A stretch of 64,000 bases of DNA, taken from NCBI RefSeq assembly GCF_039534915.1, contig NZ_BAAAWE010000001.1:6386001-6450000 (forward strand), written 5' to 3'. Below, piece by piece: positions 9,121 to 16,962 of the stretch (position 1 is the first letter of the stretch; every line of letters starts with the position of its first letter). This DNA is from Streptomyces roseofulvus. GTDB lineage: Bacteria > Actinomycetota > Actinomycetes > Streptomycetales > Streptomycetaceae. The position numbers and the translations under genes were made by a program. The notes beneath the pieces were generated by a model. It saw only the letters and a program-made list of their open reading frames with translations. It searched no databases and was not told where the DNA came from.

Positions 9121-9817
9121 GCGCCGCCCGCGTCACGTCGGCCACCAGCTCGACCACGTCGGGGCCGTACGCCTGGGAGTTGACCACCCGCAGCAGCAGG
9201 ACGAACGAGCCGCCCTTGTGCGTGCGGGCGAGGCGCTCGTGGTGCCGGGCCAGATAGCGGGTCGCCGCCTGGTTGGTGATCGCCCGCTGCCCGCAGAAGA
9301 GGAAGACCGGCCGCCCGCCCTCGCCCGCCGTGATCCGCGCCAGCACCACGTACTCGACGGCGCCCGGATCCATCCGGTACCGCTCGCCGCCGACCTCGAT
9401 CGCGCCCCGCTCCTCCACCGGCTCCGGCTCCGTGTTCATGGAGAGGCCCGGCAGCAGCGACCCGAGATGCGCCTGCATGCGCCTGTTCGAGCCCGGCCCG
9501 CCGACGCAGAACTCCGTGCGGTCGCCGAAGCCCAGATGGGTCCGGTCGTGCTGGACGATCTGCGCCTGCGCCCCGCAGTCCTTCACCAGCGCGGCCAGTT
9601 CGAGCAGCGCGAAGACGTCGAAGCGGTGCACCGCCCCGTCCCCGCCCGCCTCCCGGTTGACCACCAGCAGACACTCCGCGTGGCCGGGCAGGCCGAAGAA
9701 CGCCTGCTTGCGGCGGAGCCGGCGACGCCACACGTACGTCCGGGTGAGCCAGCCCAGCGACGCGCTGAGGCCGGTCGCCAGCACGCCGAGCACGATGTTC
9801 CGCAGGTCCTCGTCCAT
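9086..9817 (-). CDS. membrane-anchored conserved protein of unknown function
   Basis: A 243-residue protein with one N-terminal membrane helix (about residues 8-25) followed by a basic stretch RRRLRRK, so the rest is probably cytoplasmic. The soluble part has an alpha/beta character and a striking FCVGGPGSN loop at about 103-111. Such Gly-rich loops occur in nucleotide- or sugar-binding folds, but I do not recognise the family. The start has TAGCAT at 9826-9831 (minus-strand reading) with an 8-nt spacer. It overlaps the convergent P450 gene. Confidence 0.7.
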   Translation of the reverse strand: MDEDLRNIVLGVLATGLSASLGWLTRTYVWRRRLRRKQAFFGLPGHAECLLVVNREAGGDGAVHRFDVFALLELAALVKDCGAQAQIVQHDRTHLGFGDRTEFCVGGPGSNRRMQAHLGSLLPGLSMNTEPEPVEERGAIEVGGERYRMDPGAVEYVVLARITAGEGGRPVFLFCGQRAITNQAATRYLARHHERLARTHKGGSFVLLLRVVNSQAYGPDVVELVADVTRAALRAPAVAPAAT

Positions 9818-9932
9818 AGGGGCGCATGCTAGCGGCGGTCGGGTGACCGTTCGAGAGGGGAGGGAGGCGCTCTCCTCGCCGGGCCCGTGCGGAAGTTACG
9901 GTGGGTGCCGGAGCGTTGACGGGAGGTCAGGG

Positions 9933-11744
9933 ATGCGTCGGTCCGCCTGGCGGTACGGGATGATCGCGGCGGCCGCCGCGACGGTGCTCTCCGTGGGAGC
10001 CGCGGCCCCACCCGCCCCCACGGGCCCGCCCCCGGCGGCCCCGCCGGCGAAGGTGCCCGTCGCCGTCGGGCACGGCGGAGCCGTCGCCAGCGTCGACGCC
10101 GACGCGAGCGCCGCCGGCATCGAGGTCCTGCGTCGGGGCGGCAACGCCGTCGACGCGGCCGTCGCCGTGGCCGCCGCCCTCGGCGTCACCGAGCCCTACT
10201 CGGCCGGCCTCGGCGGAGGCGGCTACCTCGTCCACTACGACGCCAGGACCCGTACGGTCTCCACCCTCGACGGCCGCGAGACCGCCCCCGCCTCCGCCGG
10301 CGCCGACCTCCTCACCGAGCACGGCGCGCCGCTCCCCTTCGAGGAGGCGATGACCAGCGGGCGCGCCGTCGGCACCCCCGGCACCCCCGCCACCTGGGCG
10401 GCCGCCCTCGACGCCTGGGGCACCCGGCCGCTCCGCGAACTCCTCGCCCCCGCCGAGCGCCTGGCCCGCGACGGCTTCACCGTCGACGCGACCTACCGCG
10501 CCCAGACCGCCGCGAACGAGGCCCGCTTCCGCGACTTCCCGGCGTCCGCCGCGCTCTTCCTGCCCGGCGGCCGGCTCCCCGAGGTCGGCACGGTCGTGAG
10601 GAACCCCGACCTGGCACGCACCTACGCGCTCCTCGCCGAGCAGGGCGCGGGCGCCCTCTACCGCGGCCCGCTCGCCCGCGACATCGTCCGCACCGTCCGC
10701 ACCCCGCCGGTGCGCGCGGGCGCGGCCCGCGTCGTCCGCCCCGGCGACCTGACGGAGCGGGACCTCGCCGCGTACCGCACGGTCCGGCGCGCGCCCACCG
10801 AGACCGCCTACCGGGGCCTCCGGGTCCTCGGCATGCCCCCGTCGTCGTCCGGCGGCACGACCGTCGGGGAGGCCCTCAACATCCTGGAGACCACGGACCT
10901 CTCCGCCGCCACGGAGCGGCAGTACCTCCACCGCTTCATCGAGGCGAGCCGGATCGCCTTCGCGGACCGGGGGCGCTGGGTCGGCGACCCCGCCTTCGCG
11001 CCGGTGCCCGTCCGGGGCCTGCTCTCCCAGCGGTACGCCGACTCCCGCGCCTGTCTGATCCGGGACGACGCCGTCCTCCGCAGCCCGCTCGCCGCCGGCG
11101 ACCCCCGGAACCCGGTGCCGTGCGCCACCGGCGGGGCCGTGGTGCCACCGACGTACGAGGGCGACAGCACCACCCATCTGACCGTCGCGGACCGGTGGGG
11201 GAACGTCGTCGCCTACACGCTCACCATCGAGTCCACCGGCGGCAGCGGCATCACCGTCCCCGGCCGCGGCTTCCTGCTCAACAACGAACTGACCGACTTC
11301 TCCTTCGTCCCCGCGAACCCCGCCGTGCCCGACCCCAACCTGCCCGGCCCCGGCAAGCGCCCCCGCTCCTCGATCTCGCCGACGATCGTGCTCGACCGGC
11401 AGGGCCGCCCGGTGGTCGCCCTCGGTTCCCCGGGCGGCGCCACCATCGTCACCACCGTCCTCCAGACCCTCACCGGTTTCCTCGACCGGGGCCTGCCGCT
11501 GGTCGACGCCATCGCCGCGCCGCGCGCCAGCCAGCGCGACCGGACCGCGACCGAGCTCGAACCGGCCCTCTGGGACGGCCCCTCGCGGCCCGCGCTCGAA
11601 GCCCTCGGGCACACCTTCCGGCGGAACCCGGAGATCGGCGCCGCCACCGGCGTCCAGCTCCTTCCCGACGGGCGCTGGCTCGCCGCCGCGGAGACCGTCC
11701 GCCGGGGCGGTGGCTCCGCGATGGTCGTCCGGCCGGACCGCTGA
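9933..11744 (+). CDS. ggt: secreted gamma-glutamyltransferase
   Basis: A 603-residue Ntn-hydrolase precursor. The N terminus is an export signal with an Ala/Pro-rich tail. Large-subunit motifs include RRGGNAVDAAVA and GLGGGGYLVHYD; the autoprocessing site and nucleophile is the Thr of TTHLTV at about residue 413, followed by NNELTDF and GKRPRSSISPT, which shape the gamma-glutamyl pocket. Cleavage before that Thr would give large and small subunits. It would hydrolyse extracellular glutathione and other gamma-glutamyl compounds. The upstream open frame to 9273 is shadow sequence; ATG 9933 with GGGAGG upstream is the start. Confidence 0.92.
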   Translation: MRRSAWRYGMIAAAAATVLSVGAAAPPAPTGPPPAAPPAKVPVAVGHGGAVASVDADASAAGIEVLRRGGNAVDAAVAVAAALGVTEPYSAGLGGGGYLVHYDARTRTVSTLDGRETAPASAGADLLTEHGAPLPFEEAMTSGRAVGTPGTPATWAAALDAWGTRPLRELLAPAERLARDGFTVDATYRAQTAANEARFRDFPASAALFLPGGRLPEVGTVVRNPDLARTYALLAEQGAGALYRGPLARDIVRTVRTPPVRAGAARVVRPGDLTERDLAAYRTVRRAPTETAYRGLRVLGMPPSSSGGTTVGEALNILETTDLSAATERQYLHRFIEASRIAFADRGRWVGDPAFAPVPVRGLLSQRYADSRACLIRDDAVLRSPLAAGDPRNPVPCATGGAVVPPTYEGDSTTHLTVADRWGNVVAYTLTIESTGGSGITVPGRGFLLNNELTDFSFVPANPAVPDPNLPGPGKRPRSSISPTIVLDRQGRPVVALGSPGGATIVTTVLQTLTGFLDRGLPLVDAIAAPRASQRDRTATELEPALWDGPSRPALEALGHTFRRNPEIGAATGVQLLPDGRWLAAAETVRRGGGSAMVVRPDR

Positions 11745-11745
11745 G

Positions 11746-11761
11746 GGACCGGAGTCGGTCC
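11746..11761. terminator. bidirectional hairpin between convergent genes
   Basis: GGACCG and CGGTCC are perfect inverted hexamers around a GAGT tetraloop, lying in the 21-bp gap between the ggt stop codon and the stop of the opposing gene. Its position makes a shared terminator likely. Confidence 0.5.
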
Positions 11762-11765
11762 GCTG

Positions 11766-12269
11766 TCAGGCGCCGTCCGCGTCGTCCAGCCCCATCCGCC
11801 GCGCCAGCGCGGCGGTCCCCCGGACCATCAGGCCGTCGCAGATCTGCTCCGGGGTGACGTGGTTGCTGCGGTGGTCGTCGTGGACCTCGTACAGCAGCGC
11901 CTGGACGAGCGTCTCCTCGCGCGCGGTGGGCGGCGCGGGCAGCGGGGTGTCCCGCCACAGCTCGGCGACCGTCGCCGGGCACACCGGCGCGGGCAGCCCG
12001 CAGCCGAGCGAGCCGATCGCCCGCGCCAGCCGGATCGCCCCGAGCGCGACCGACCGCTCCGACAGCTCCCGCCGGAACGCGAGCCGCCCGGCGGCCCCGG
12101 GGTCGCACGCGCGGGCCGCCTCGGTGACCTGTCCGACCGTGGGCCCGTCCGTCCAGACCAGCGCCGGCCCGTCCCCCGCGTCCAGGCGTATCCCGGCCCC
12201 CAGCCGGTCGCCCACGGCGGCGGCCAGCGCGTCGAGCGGTCCCGTCCCCGGGCTGCGATCCTCCGTCAT
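11766..12269 (-). CDS. hypothetical protein
   Basis: A 167-residue soluble, helical protein that I do not recognise. It has no signal peptide or membrane segment. A conserved-looking C-terminal stretch (LVQALLYEVHDDHRSNHVTPEQICDGL) suggests a folded domain. The ATG is preceded, on its own strand, by TAGACT with a 6-nt spacer (12276-12281), consistent with a leaderless message. Confidence 0.65.
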   Translation of the reverse strand: MTEDRSPGTGPLDALAAAVGDRLGAGIRLDAGDGPALVWTDGPTVGQVTEAARACDPGAAGRLAFRRELSERSVALGAIRLARAIGSLGCGLPAPVCPATVAELWRDTPLPAPPTAREETLVQALLYEVHDDHRSNHVTPEQICDGLMVRGTAALARRMGLDDADGA

Positions 12270-12343
12270 GCCGCGAGTCTAGGAGCGGCCACCGACACCG
12301 CCCCCGAGACGGCCCCCGACGCCGACGCCGCCCCCGGCCCGCT

Positions 12344-13111
12344 CTACGGGGCCGTCAGGATGCGGGGGCCCGCGTCGGTGACGGCGACCGTGTGCTCGGC
12401 GTGGGCGGCGCGGGAGCCGTCGAGGGTACGGATCGTCCAGCCGTCCCGTGCCGTGTAGTGGCCGTCGCCGCCGCCCCCGACGAGCATCGGCTCGATCGCG
12501 AGGACCATGCCGTGCCGCAGCCGCATCCCGCGCCCCGGCCGCCCCTCGTTGGGCACCCCGGGGTCCTCGTGCATGGTGCGGCCGACGCCGTGCCCGCCGA
12601 AGCCGTCCGGGATGCCGTACCCGGCCTTCCGGCACACCGTGCCGACGGCGTGCGCGATGTCCCCGATCCTGTTGCCGACGACGGCCGCCTCGATGCCCGC
12701 CGCCAGGGCCTCCTCGGCGGCCGCGATCAGCCGGGTGTCCTCGGGCCGGGCGCGGCCGACGGTGAAGCTGATCGCCGCGTCCCCGACCCAGCCGCGCAGT
12801 TCGGCCCCGCAGTCCACGGAGACCAGGTCGCCGTCCCGGAGGACGGTCCCGTCCGGGATGCCGTGCACGATCGCGTCGTTGACGGACACACAGGTGACGC
12901 CCGGGAAGGGCACCGGCGCCCAGCCCGGGTGGTAGTCCAGGAAGGGCGAGCCGGCGCCCGCCTCGGCCAGCACCTCCCGCGCCGCCCGGTCCAGGGCGAC
13001 GGCCGGTACGCCGGGCGCCGCCACCTCCCGCGCCGCCGCCAGGGCGCGGGCCACGATCCGGCCCGCCTCACGCATGGCCGCCAGGTTCTCTTCGGTCTTG
13101 ATCTCCACCAT
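12344..13111 (-). CDS. map: type I methionine aminopeptidase
   Basis: A 255-residue metallopeptidase that removes N-terminal Met. The five metal ligands are visible in order: the Asp of VSVDCGAEL, the Asp of VGDAAISF, the His of GGHGVGRTMHEDP, the Glu of AIEPM and the Glu of AAHAEHTVAV. HPGWAPVPFPGVTCVSVNDAIVHGIP is the usual substrate-binding region. An upstream ATG at 13117 and a long open frame to 13783 exist. ATG 13111 is preferred because TATAGT lies exactly 7 nt before it and homologues start at VEIKT. It is divergent from a small HTH gene, with which it shares a palindrome. Confidence 0.9.
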   Translation of the reverse strand: MVEIKTEENLAAMREAGRIVARALAAAREVAAPGVPAVALDRAAREVLAEAGAGSPFLDYHPGWAPVPFPGVTCVSVNDAIVHGIPDGTVLRDGDLVSVDCGAELRGWVGDAAISFTVGRARPEDTRLIAAAEEALAAGIEAAVVGNRIGDIAHAVGTVCRKAGYGIPDGFGGHGVGRTMHEDPGVPNEGRPGRGMRLRHGMVLAIEPMLVGGGGDGHYTARDGWTIRTLDGSRAAHAEHTVAVTDAGPRILTAP

Positions 13112-13163
13112 TCCCATTACTATACCGGTATAAGAATCGGGTCGGGCCGGTAGAGTGGTCCGC
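13112..13163. promoter_or_regulatory. divergent leaderless promoters with shared palindrome TATACCGGTATA
   Basis: A perfect 12-bp palindrome TATACCGGTATA occupies 13121-13132. On the minus strand TATAGT (13119-13124) sits 7 nt before the map ATG; on the plus strand TAGAGT (13151-13156) sits 7 nt before the HTH ATG. The palindrome overlaps the map -10 element and falls about 18-30 bp upstream of the HTH -10, so a protein bound there, most simply the HTH protein itself, could control both genes. The motifs are seen; regulation is inferred. Confidence 0.6.
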
Positions 13164-13415
13164 ATGGTGCGCACCCCTCTCACCCCGGAAGAGCGCGAGC
13201 GCGGCGAGCGGCTCGGGCGGCTGCTGCGCGACGCCCGCGGCGGCCGGTCGATGGTCGAGGTCGCCGCGGCGGCCGGCCTCTCGGCCGAGACCCTCCGCAA
13301 GATCGAGACCGGCCGTGCCCCCACCCCGGCCTTCTTCACCGTCGCGGCGCTCGCCGGCGTCCTCGACCTGTCGCTGGACGAGCTGCTCGTCCGCTGCGCG
13401 CTGCTGCCCGCCTGA
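13164..13415 (+). CDS. XRE-type helix-turn-helix regulator
   Basis: An 83-residue protein that is essentially one Cro/C1-type HTH domain: RGGRSMVEVAAAAGLSAETLRKIETGRAPTP contains the two DNA-binding helices, followed by VAALAGVLDLSLDELL. No sensor domain is present. Divergent pairing with map and the shared palindrome suggest it regulates map and itself. A GTG at 13155 is possible, but ATG 13164 has the leaderless TAGAGT spacing. Confidence 0.85.
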   Translation: MVRTPLTPEERERGERLGRLLRDARGGRSMVEVAAAAGLSAETLRKIETGRAPTPAFFTVAALAGVLDLSLDELLVRCALLPA

Positions 13416-13549
13416 GCCGGGCGGCGACCGGCCCCCGCCGCCGAGTGGCCCCCGCCGGGCCGGGGGAGGAGGCTGGAGGTGAGTACGTCCGGGTGGACCG
13501 GGGGCGTACCGCCACGGGGCCTCCGCCCGGCCGGGAAAGGGGCCTTGCC

Positions 13550-13849
13550 ATGCGCATGCTGCTGAAGGTCGAGATGGACACCGAGACCTCGAACGAGCTG
13601 ATCCGGCAGGGCGCCGCCGACCAGGTCATCAAGGAGGCGCTCGGGCGGATCCGCCCCGAGGCCGCCTACTTCACCGTCGAGAACGGCTGCCGCACCGGCT
13701 ACTTCTTCTTCGACCTGACCGACACCACCGACCTGCCGTCGATCTCGGAGCCGTTCTTCATGCGGCTCGGCGCCAAGGTCCACTACTCGCCGGTCATGAA
13801 CCAGCAGGAACTGGCCGAGGGCCTGGGCCGCATCTCGGGCCGAGGCTGA
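13550..13849 (+). CDS. small conserved protein, ferredoxin-like fold suspected
   Basis: A 99-residue protein beginning MRMLLKVEMDTETSNELIRQG, with an alternating strand-helix-strand pattern and a FFFDLTDTTDLPSISEPFFMRLGAKVHYSPVM second half. This resembles the small dimeric alpha/beta-barrel (DUF3303-like or muconolactone-isomerase-like) proteins, but no catalytic residues are evident. GGAAAGGGG before ATG 13550 is a good ribosome-binding site and decides the start over the longer open frame. Confidence 0.7.
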   Translation: MRMLLKVEMDTETSNELIRQGAADQVIKEALGRIRPEAAYFTVENGCRTGYFFFDLTDTTDLPSISEPFFMRLGAKVHYSPVMNQQELAEGLGRISGRG

Positions 13850-13858
13850 ACCGGCGCC

Positions 13859-13984
13859 TCTGCCCCACCGGGTCGGCCCCCTGCCCCATCGTTCGGCCCC
13901 TCCTGCCCCATCGGGGCGGCTCCCCCTGCCCCTGCGGGCCGGGCCCCCGGCCCTCCGGGTCGGGCTCTCCCCGGCCCGTCCGCC
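13859..13984. repeat. C-rich imperfect tandem repeats between convergent genes
   Basis: Several imperfect units of the type CTGCCCCATCG followed by GGCCCC occur between the stop codons of the convergent genes at 13849 and 13985. The block is strongly C-rich on the plus strand. It may act as a strand-asymmetric terminator region, or may be slippage-generated spacer. Confidence 0.5.
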
Positions 13985-14665
13985 TCAGGCCGAGACCGCC
14001 AGCTGCACCCGGCTGTGCCGGGGCGCCTCGATCTCGTCCAGCAACGCGAGCGCCAGATCGGCGTGCGCGATCCGGCCGGGGCCGTCCACGACCGTGCCGA
14101 CCGCGGTCCGGTAGCCGCCGGTGGGCTCCGCCTCGGCGTCCAGGTCCAGCGGCGGCACCACCATCAGCCAGTCCAGCTCCGGCCCGGCCGTCGCGGCCAG
14201 CAGCTCGAACTCCACCACGTGGCCCTGCGCGAAGGTTCGCCACTCCGCGGGGAAGCCGGGCGCGTCCATCAGCCGCACGCCGTTCGCGTCCTCCAGGGTG
14301 GTGGCGATCCCGAGGGTCAGCAGTCGGCCCACCCCGGCCTCCGTGAGCCCCGTGACCAGCGCCTTCGCCGTCGCCTCGAAGTACTCCTCCGACGGTACGT
14401 CGAGGCGGACGGAGGCGTGCACCACCGCGTCGTGTCCGGCGGCGAGCGCCGCCACCGCCCCCGGGTCCGTCGCGTCGCCCCGCACCACCGTCACGCCCGC
14501 CCGCGCCAGGTCCGGGTGGCGCGCCGGATCCCGTACCACCGCCGTCACCCGGTGGTCCCGGGCCACCGCCTCCGCCACGGCCGCGCGGCCGACCCGCCCG
14601 CCGGCGCCGAGGACCACGATCCGCCGGCCGTCGCTGTTCCCGTTCTCGTTCTCGTTCTCGTTCAT
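13985..14665 (-). CDS. NmrA/SDR-type NAD(P)-binding oxidoreductase
   Basis: A 226-residue Rossmann protein. VLGAGGRVGRAAVAEA is the dinucleotide-binding loop, VVRDPARHPDL the adenosine-ribose strand, and VRGDATDPGAVAALAAGHDAVVHA the typical NmrA-like region. There is no classical YxxxK, which fits atypical SDRs. The N terminus carries an (Asn-Glu) run encoded by tandem GTTCTC hexamers. On its strand TACGGT lies 7 nt before the ATG. It is divergent from the HxlR regulator, a common arrangement in which the regulator controls the reductase. Confidence 0.82.
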   Translation of the reverse strand: MNENENENGNSDGRRIVVLGAGGRVGRAAVAEAVARDHRVTAVVRDPARHPDLARAGVTVVRGDATDPGAVAALAAGHDAVVHASVRLDVPSEEYFEATAKALVTGLTEAGVGRLLTLGIATTLEDANGVRLMDAPGFPAEWRTFAQGHVVEFELLAATAGPELDWLMVVPPLDLDAEAEPTGGYRTAVGTVVDGPGRIAHADLALALLDEIEAPRHSRVQLAVSA

Positions 14666-14731
14666 GACCGGGACCGTAGGACGGGGGGACCCGGTTACTT
14701 CAACGGTACCGGCGCGGCTACCGTCGGACCC
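14666..14731. promoter_or_regulatory. divergent leaderless promoter region
   Basis: TACGGT (read on minus, 14673-14678) lies 7 nt before the reductase ATG at 14665; TACCGT (14719-14724) lies 7 nt before the HxlR ATG at 14732. Neither gene has a Shine-Dalgarno sequence. The 66-bp gap therefore holds two back-to-back -10 elements, and binding by the HxlR protein here would affect both. Confidence 0.55.
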
Positions 14732-15121
14732 ATGAGCGAACTGCCCCCGATCGCCGTCCGGTTCGACGACCCGGCCTGCGCCGACGGCGCCGCCCAGCCC
14801 TTCCGCGTCGGCGACAAGTGGACCGGGGTGGTGCTGCGCTGCCTGGAGGACGGCGCCGCCCGCCGGTTCGGCGAACTCCGCGCCGCCCTTCCCTGGATCA
14901 CCGCCAAGGTCCTCACCGAGACCCTGCGCTCCATGGAGCGCAGCGGCTTCCTTGCCCGGAGCGCGTACGACGAGAACCCGCCCCGCGTCGAGTACGCGCT
15001 CACCCCGCTCGGCCGCTCGCTCCTCGGCCCGCTCGACACCGCCTGCGCCTGGGCCCGCGCCCACGGCACCGAGATCGGCGACGCCCGGGCGGCGTACACG
15101 GGGGACCGCCCGGTCGCGTGA
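14732..15121 (+). CDS. HxlR-family winged-helix regulator
   Basis: A 129-residue MarR-like/HxlR protein. FRVGDKWTGVVLRCLEDGAARRFGELRAALPWITAKVLTETLRSMERSGFL contains the HTH, and EYALTPLGRSLLGPL is the wing and dimer helix hallmark. HxlR proteins usually sense electrophiles or redox state and control a neighbouring reductase; the divergent NmrA gene is the likely target. The motifs are clear; the signal is unknown. Confidence 0.88.
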   Translation: MSELPPIAVRFDDPACADGAAQPFRVGDKWTGVVLRCLEDGAARRFGELRAALPWITAKVLTETLRSMERSGFLARSAYDENPPRVEYALTPLGRSLLGPLDTACAWARAHGTEIGDARAAYTGDRPVA

Positions 15122-15181
15122 GGCCCGCCGTCCGGGCTAACCGCGGATGCGGCGCCCCGCCCGCGGCCCCACCGTGGTGCC

Positions 15182-16420
15182 GTGCATCCTCAGTCGCGTA
15201 CCCGCGCGCGCCGACTCCGGGCGCTCGCCGCCACCCTCGCCCCGCTGCTGCTGCTCGCCACGGCGGCGTGCGGCGGAGCGGACACCGGCGACCGGGCGCA
15301 GGCGCCGCCGGCCGGCACCGCGCCGGAGCGCTTCCGTCATCCCGGCGTCCTCGTCGGCGGCGCCCAGCTGGACGCCGTCCGGCGCCACGTGGCGGCCGGC
15401 GAGGAGCCCTGGGCCTCCGCCTACCGGGCGATGGCCGCCTCCGCGTACGCCGACCTCGGCTACGTGCCGCACCCGGCCGCGACCGTCGCCTGCGCCTCCC
15501 ACGCCGGCACCGACGCCTGCGTCGCCGAACGCGAGGACGCCCTCGCCGCGTACACCCACGCGCTCATGTGGTCCGTCTCCGGGAAACGGGCGCACGCCGC
15601 GAAGGCCGTCGAGATCATGGACGCCTGGGCACGGACCGTCAAGGAGCACACCCGCGACGACGCCGACCTCCAGACCGCCTGGTCCGGCTCGTCCTGGGCG
15701 CGCGCCGCCGACATCGTGCACGCCGGCTACCCCGCCTGGGACGGCGCCGCCGTCCAGCGCTTCAAGTGGATGCTGCGCAAGGCGTATCTGCCCGCCGTCA
15801 CCTCCGACGTCCCGGACTACAACGGGAACTGGGAGCTGGCGATGACCGACGCGGCGATCGGCATGGCCGTCTTCCTGGAGGACCGCCGCCTCTTCGAGCA
15901 GTCCGTACGGCGCTACCGCGCCCGCGTGCCCGCCTACTTCTACCTCGCCTCCGACGGCGCCCTGCCCAAGCCGCCGCCCGGCGGCACCATCGACACGCCC
16001 GACGAGCTCGCCACGTACTGGTTCGGCCAGCGCACCTACCGCGACGGCCTCGGCCAGGAGACCTGCCGCAACTTCATGCACATCGGCTACTCCCTCGCCG
16101 CCACCGCCCACATCGCCGAGACCGCCTGGCACCAGGGCGTCGACCTCTACCGCGACCAGGCCGAACGGATCGCCGCCGCCCTGGAGTTCCACGCCCGCTA
16201 CCAGCTCGGCGCGACCGCCCCGCGCTGGCTGTGCGGCGGCAAGGTCGAGCGCACCATGGGCCCCGACGTCGAGGTCGCCCTCAACCACCTCGAAGGCCGC
16301 ATGGGCATGCGGCTGCCGCAGACCGCGAAGCTCGCCGCGCGCCAGCGCCCCGGCGGCACCGACGACCTCTTCGTCGCCTGGGAGACCCTGACCCACGCCC
16401 GCAACCCCACCCCGGCATAG
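15182..16420 (+). CDS. alginate lyase-family lipoprotein
   Basis: A 412-residue exported protein with a basic N terminus and lipobox ending LATAAC (Cys 30), then a disordered linker. The rest is an alpha/alpha-toroid of the PF05426 alginate-lyase type: FRHPGVLVGGAQLDAVRRHV, NWELAMTDAAIGMAVFLEDRRLF, and the conserved GLGQETCRNFMHIGYSLAATAHIAETAW segment carrying Asn/His/Tyr candidates. It probably cleaves an acidic polysaccharide outside the cell; alginate itself is not established. The start is GTG. Confidence 0.82.
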   Translation: MHPQSRTRARRLRALAATLAPLLLLATAACGGADTGDRAQAPPAGTAPERFRHPGVLVGGAQLDAVRRHVAAGEEPWASAYRAMAASAYADLGYVPHPAATVACASHAGTDACVAEREDALAAYTHALMWSVSGKRAHAAKAVEIMDAWARTVKEHTRDDADLQTAWSGSSWARAADIVHAGYPAWDGAAVQRFKWMLRKAYLPAVTSDVPDYNGNWELAMTDAAIGMAVFLEDRRLFEQSVRRYRARVPAYFYLASDGALPKPPPGGTIDTPDELATYWFGQRTYRDGLGQETCRNFMHIGYSLAATAHIAETAWHQGVDLYRDQAERIAAALEFHARYQLGATAPRWLCGGKVERTMGPDVEVALNHLEGRMGMRLPQTAKLAARQRPGGTDDLFVAWETLTHARNPTPA

Positions 16421-16431
16421 GGTCGGCGGTC

Positions 16432-16827
16432 ATGACGACCGACGGACGAATCCCCGAAGAGCTGCGGCGCGCCCGCTACCTCAGCCTCACCACCTTCCGG
16501 AAGAACGGCACCGGGGTCGCCACCCCCGTCTGGTACGCCGTCGACGGCGAGCGGCTGTACGTGTGGACCCGCACCGACTCCTGGAAGGTGAAGCGGCTCC
16601 GCAACGACCCCCGGGTCGAACTGGCCGTCTGCGACGTGCGCGGCAACGTCCCCGACGGCGCCGTCCGCACCCCCGGCACCGCCCGGCTCGTCACCGGCGA
16701 CGAGCTGCGGCACATCCGCCGGCTGCTCTCCCGCAAGTACACCTACCAGTTCTGGCTCGTGGACTGGCCGGCCATGATCGCCCGCCTCGGCAAGCGCCCC
16801 CACACCGGCATCGTCGTCACCCTGTGA
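16432..16827 (+). CDS. PPOX-class split beta-barrel F420/FMN-dependent protein
   Basis: A 131-residue protein. YLSLTTFRKNGTGVATPVWYAVDGERLYVWTR is the typical start of pyridoxamine-oxidase-like split-barrel proteins, followed by SWKVKRLRNDPRVELAVCD and an R-rich C terminus. Members bind F420, FMN or heme and reduce small molecules. It starts 11 bp after the lyase gene; TAGGGT overlapping that gene's stop (16418-16423) is 8 nt upstream of the ATG, so it may have its own leaderless promoter. Confidence 0.85.
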   Translation: MTTDGRIPEELRRARYLSLTTFRKNGTGVATPVWYAVDGERLYVWTRTDSWKVKRLRNDPRVELAVCDVRGNVPDGAVRTPGTARLVTGDELRHIRRLLSRKYTYQFWLVDWPAMIARLGKRPHTGIVVTL

Positions 16828-16912
16828 CCGGCCGGTACGCCACCGATGTGGTCTCCGGGGCACGGAAAGGAAAACGGTCCGTAGCCGTCCGGTAACACGA
16901 CTGCGGTGCAAT

Positions 16913-16952
16913 GCCCTGCGGCGGACCGGAAGGTCCCCCTCTACCGCAGGGC
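16913..16952 (+). promoter_or_regulatory. double-stem RNA hairpin in the 5' leader
   Basis: GCCCTGCGG (16913-16921) pairs perfectly with CCGCAGGGC (16944-16952). Inside the loop GGACC and GGTCC close a GGAA (GNRA-type) tetraloop. The 3' arm ends 10 nt before the ATG at 16963 and partly covers the purine-rich segment that could serve as ribosome-binding site. It could modulate translation or be an upstream terminator. The structure is seen; the function is inferred. Confidence 0.5.
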
Positions 16953-16962
16953 AGGTGCACGC

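Noticed and set aside
12344-13783. 479-residue fusion form of methionine aminopeptidase
   Set aside because: The first ~220 residues are antisense to two plus-strand genes and unlike any domain; the leaderless start at 13111 is better supported.
15137-16396. 419-codon minus-strand frame opposite the alginate-lyase-like gene
   Set aside because: The plus strand has a lipobox signal and conserved enzyme motifs; the minus frame has none.
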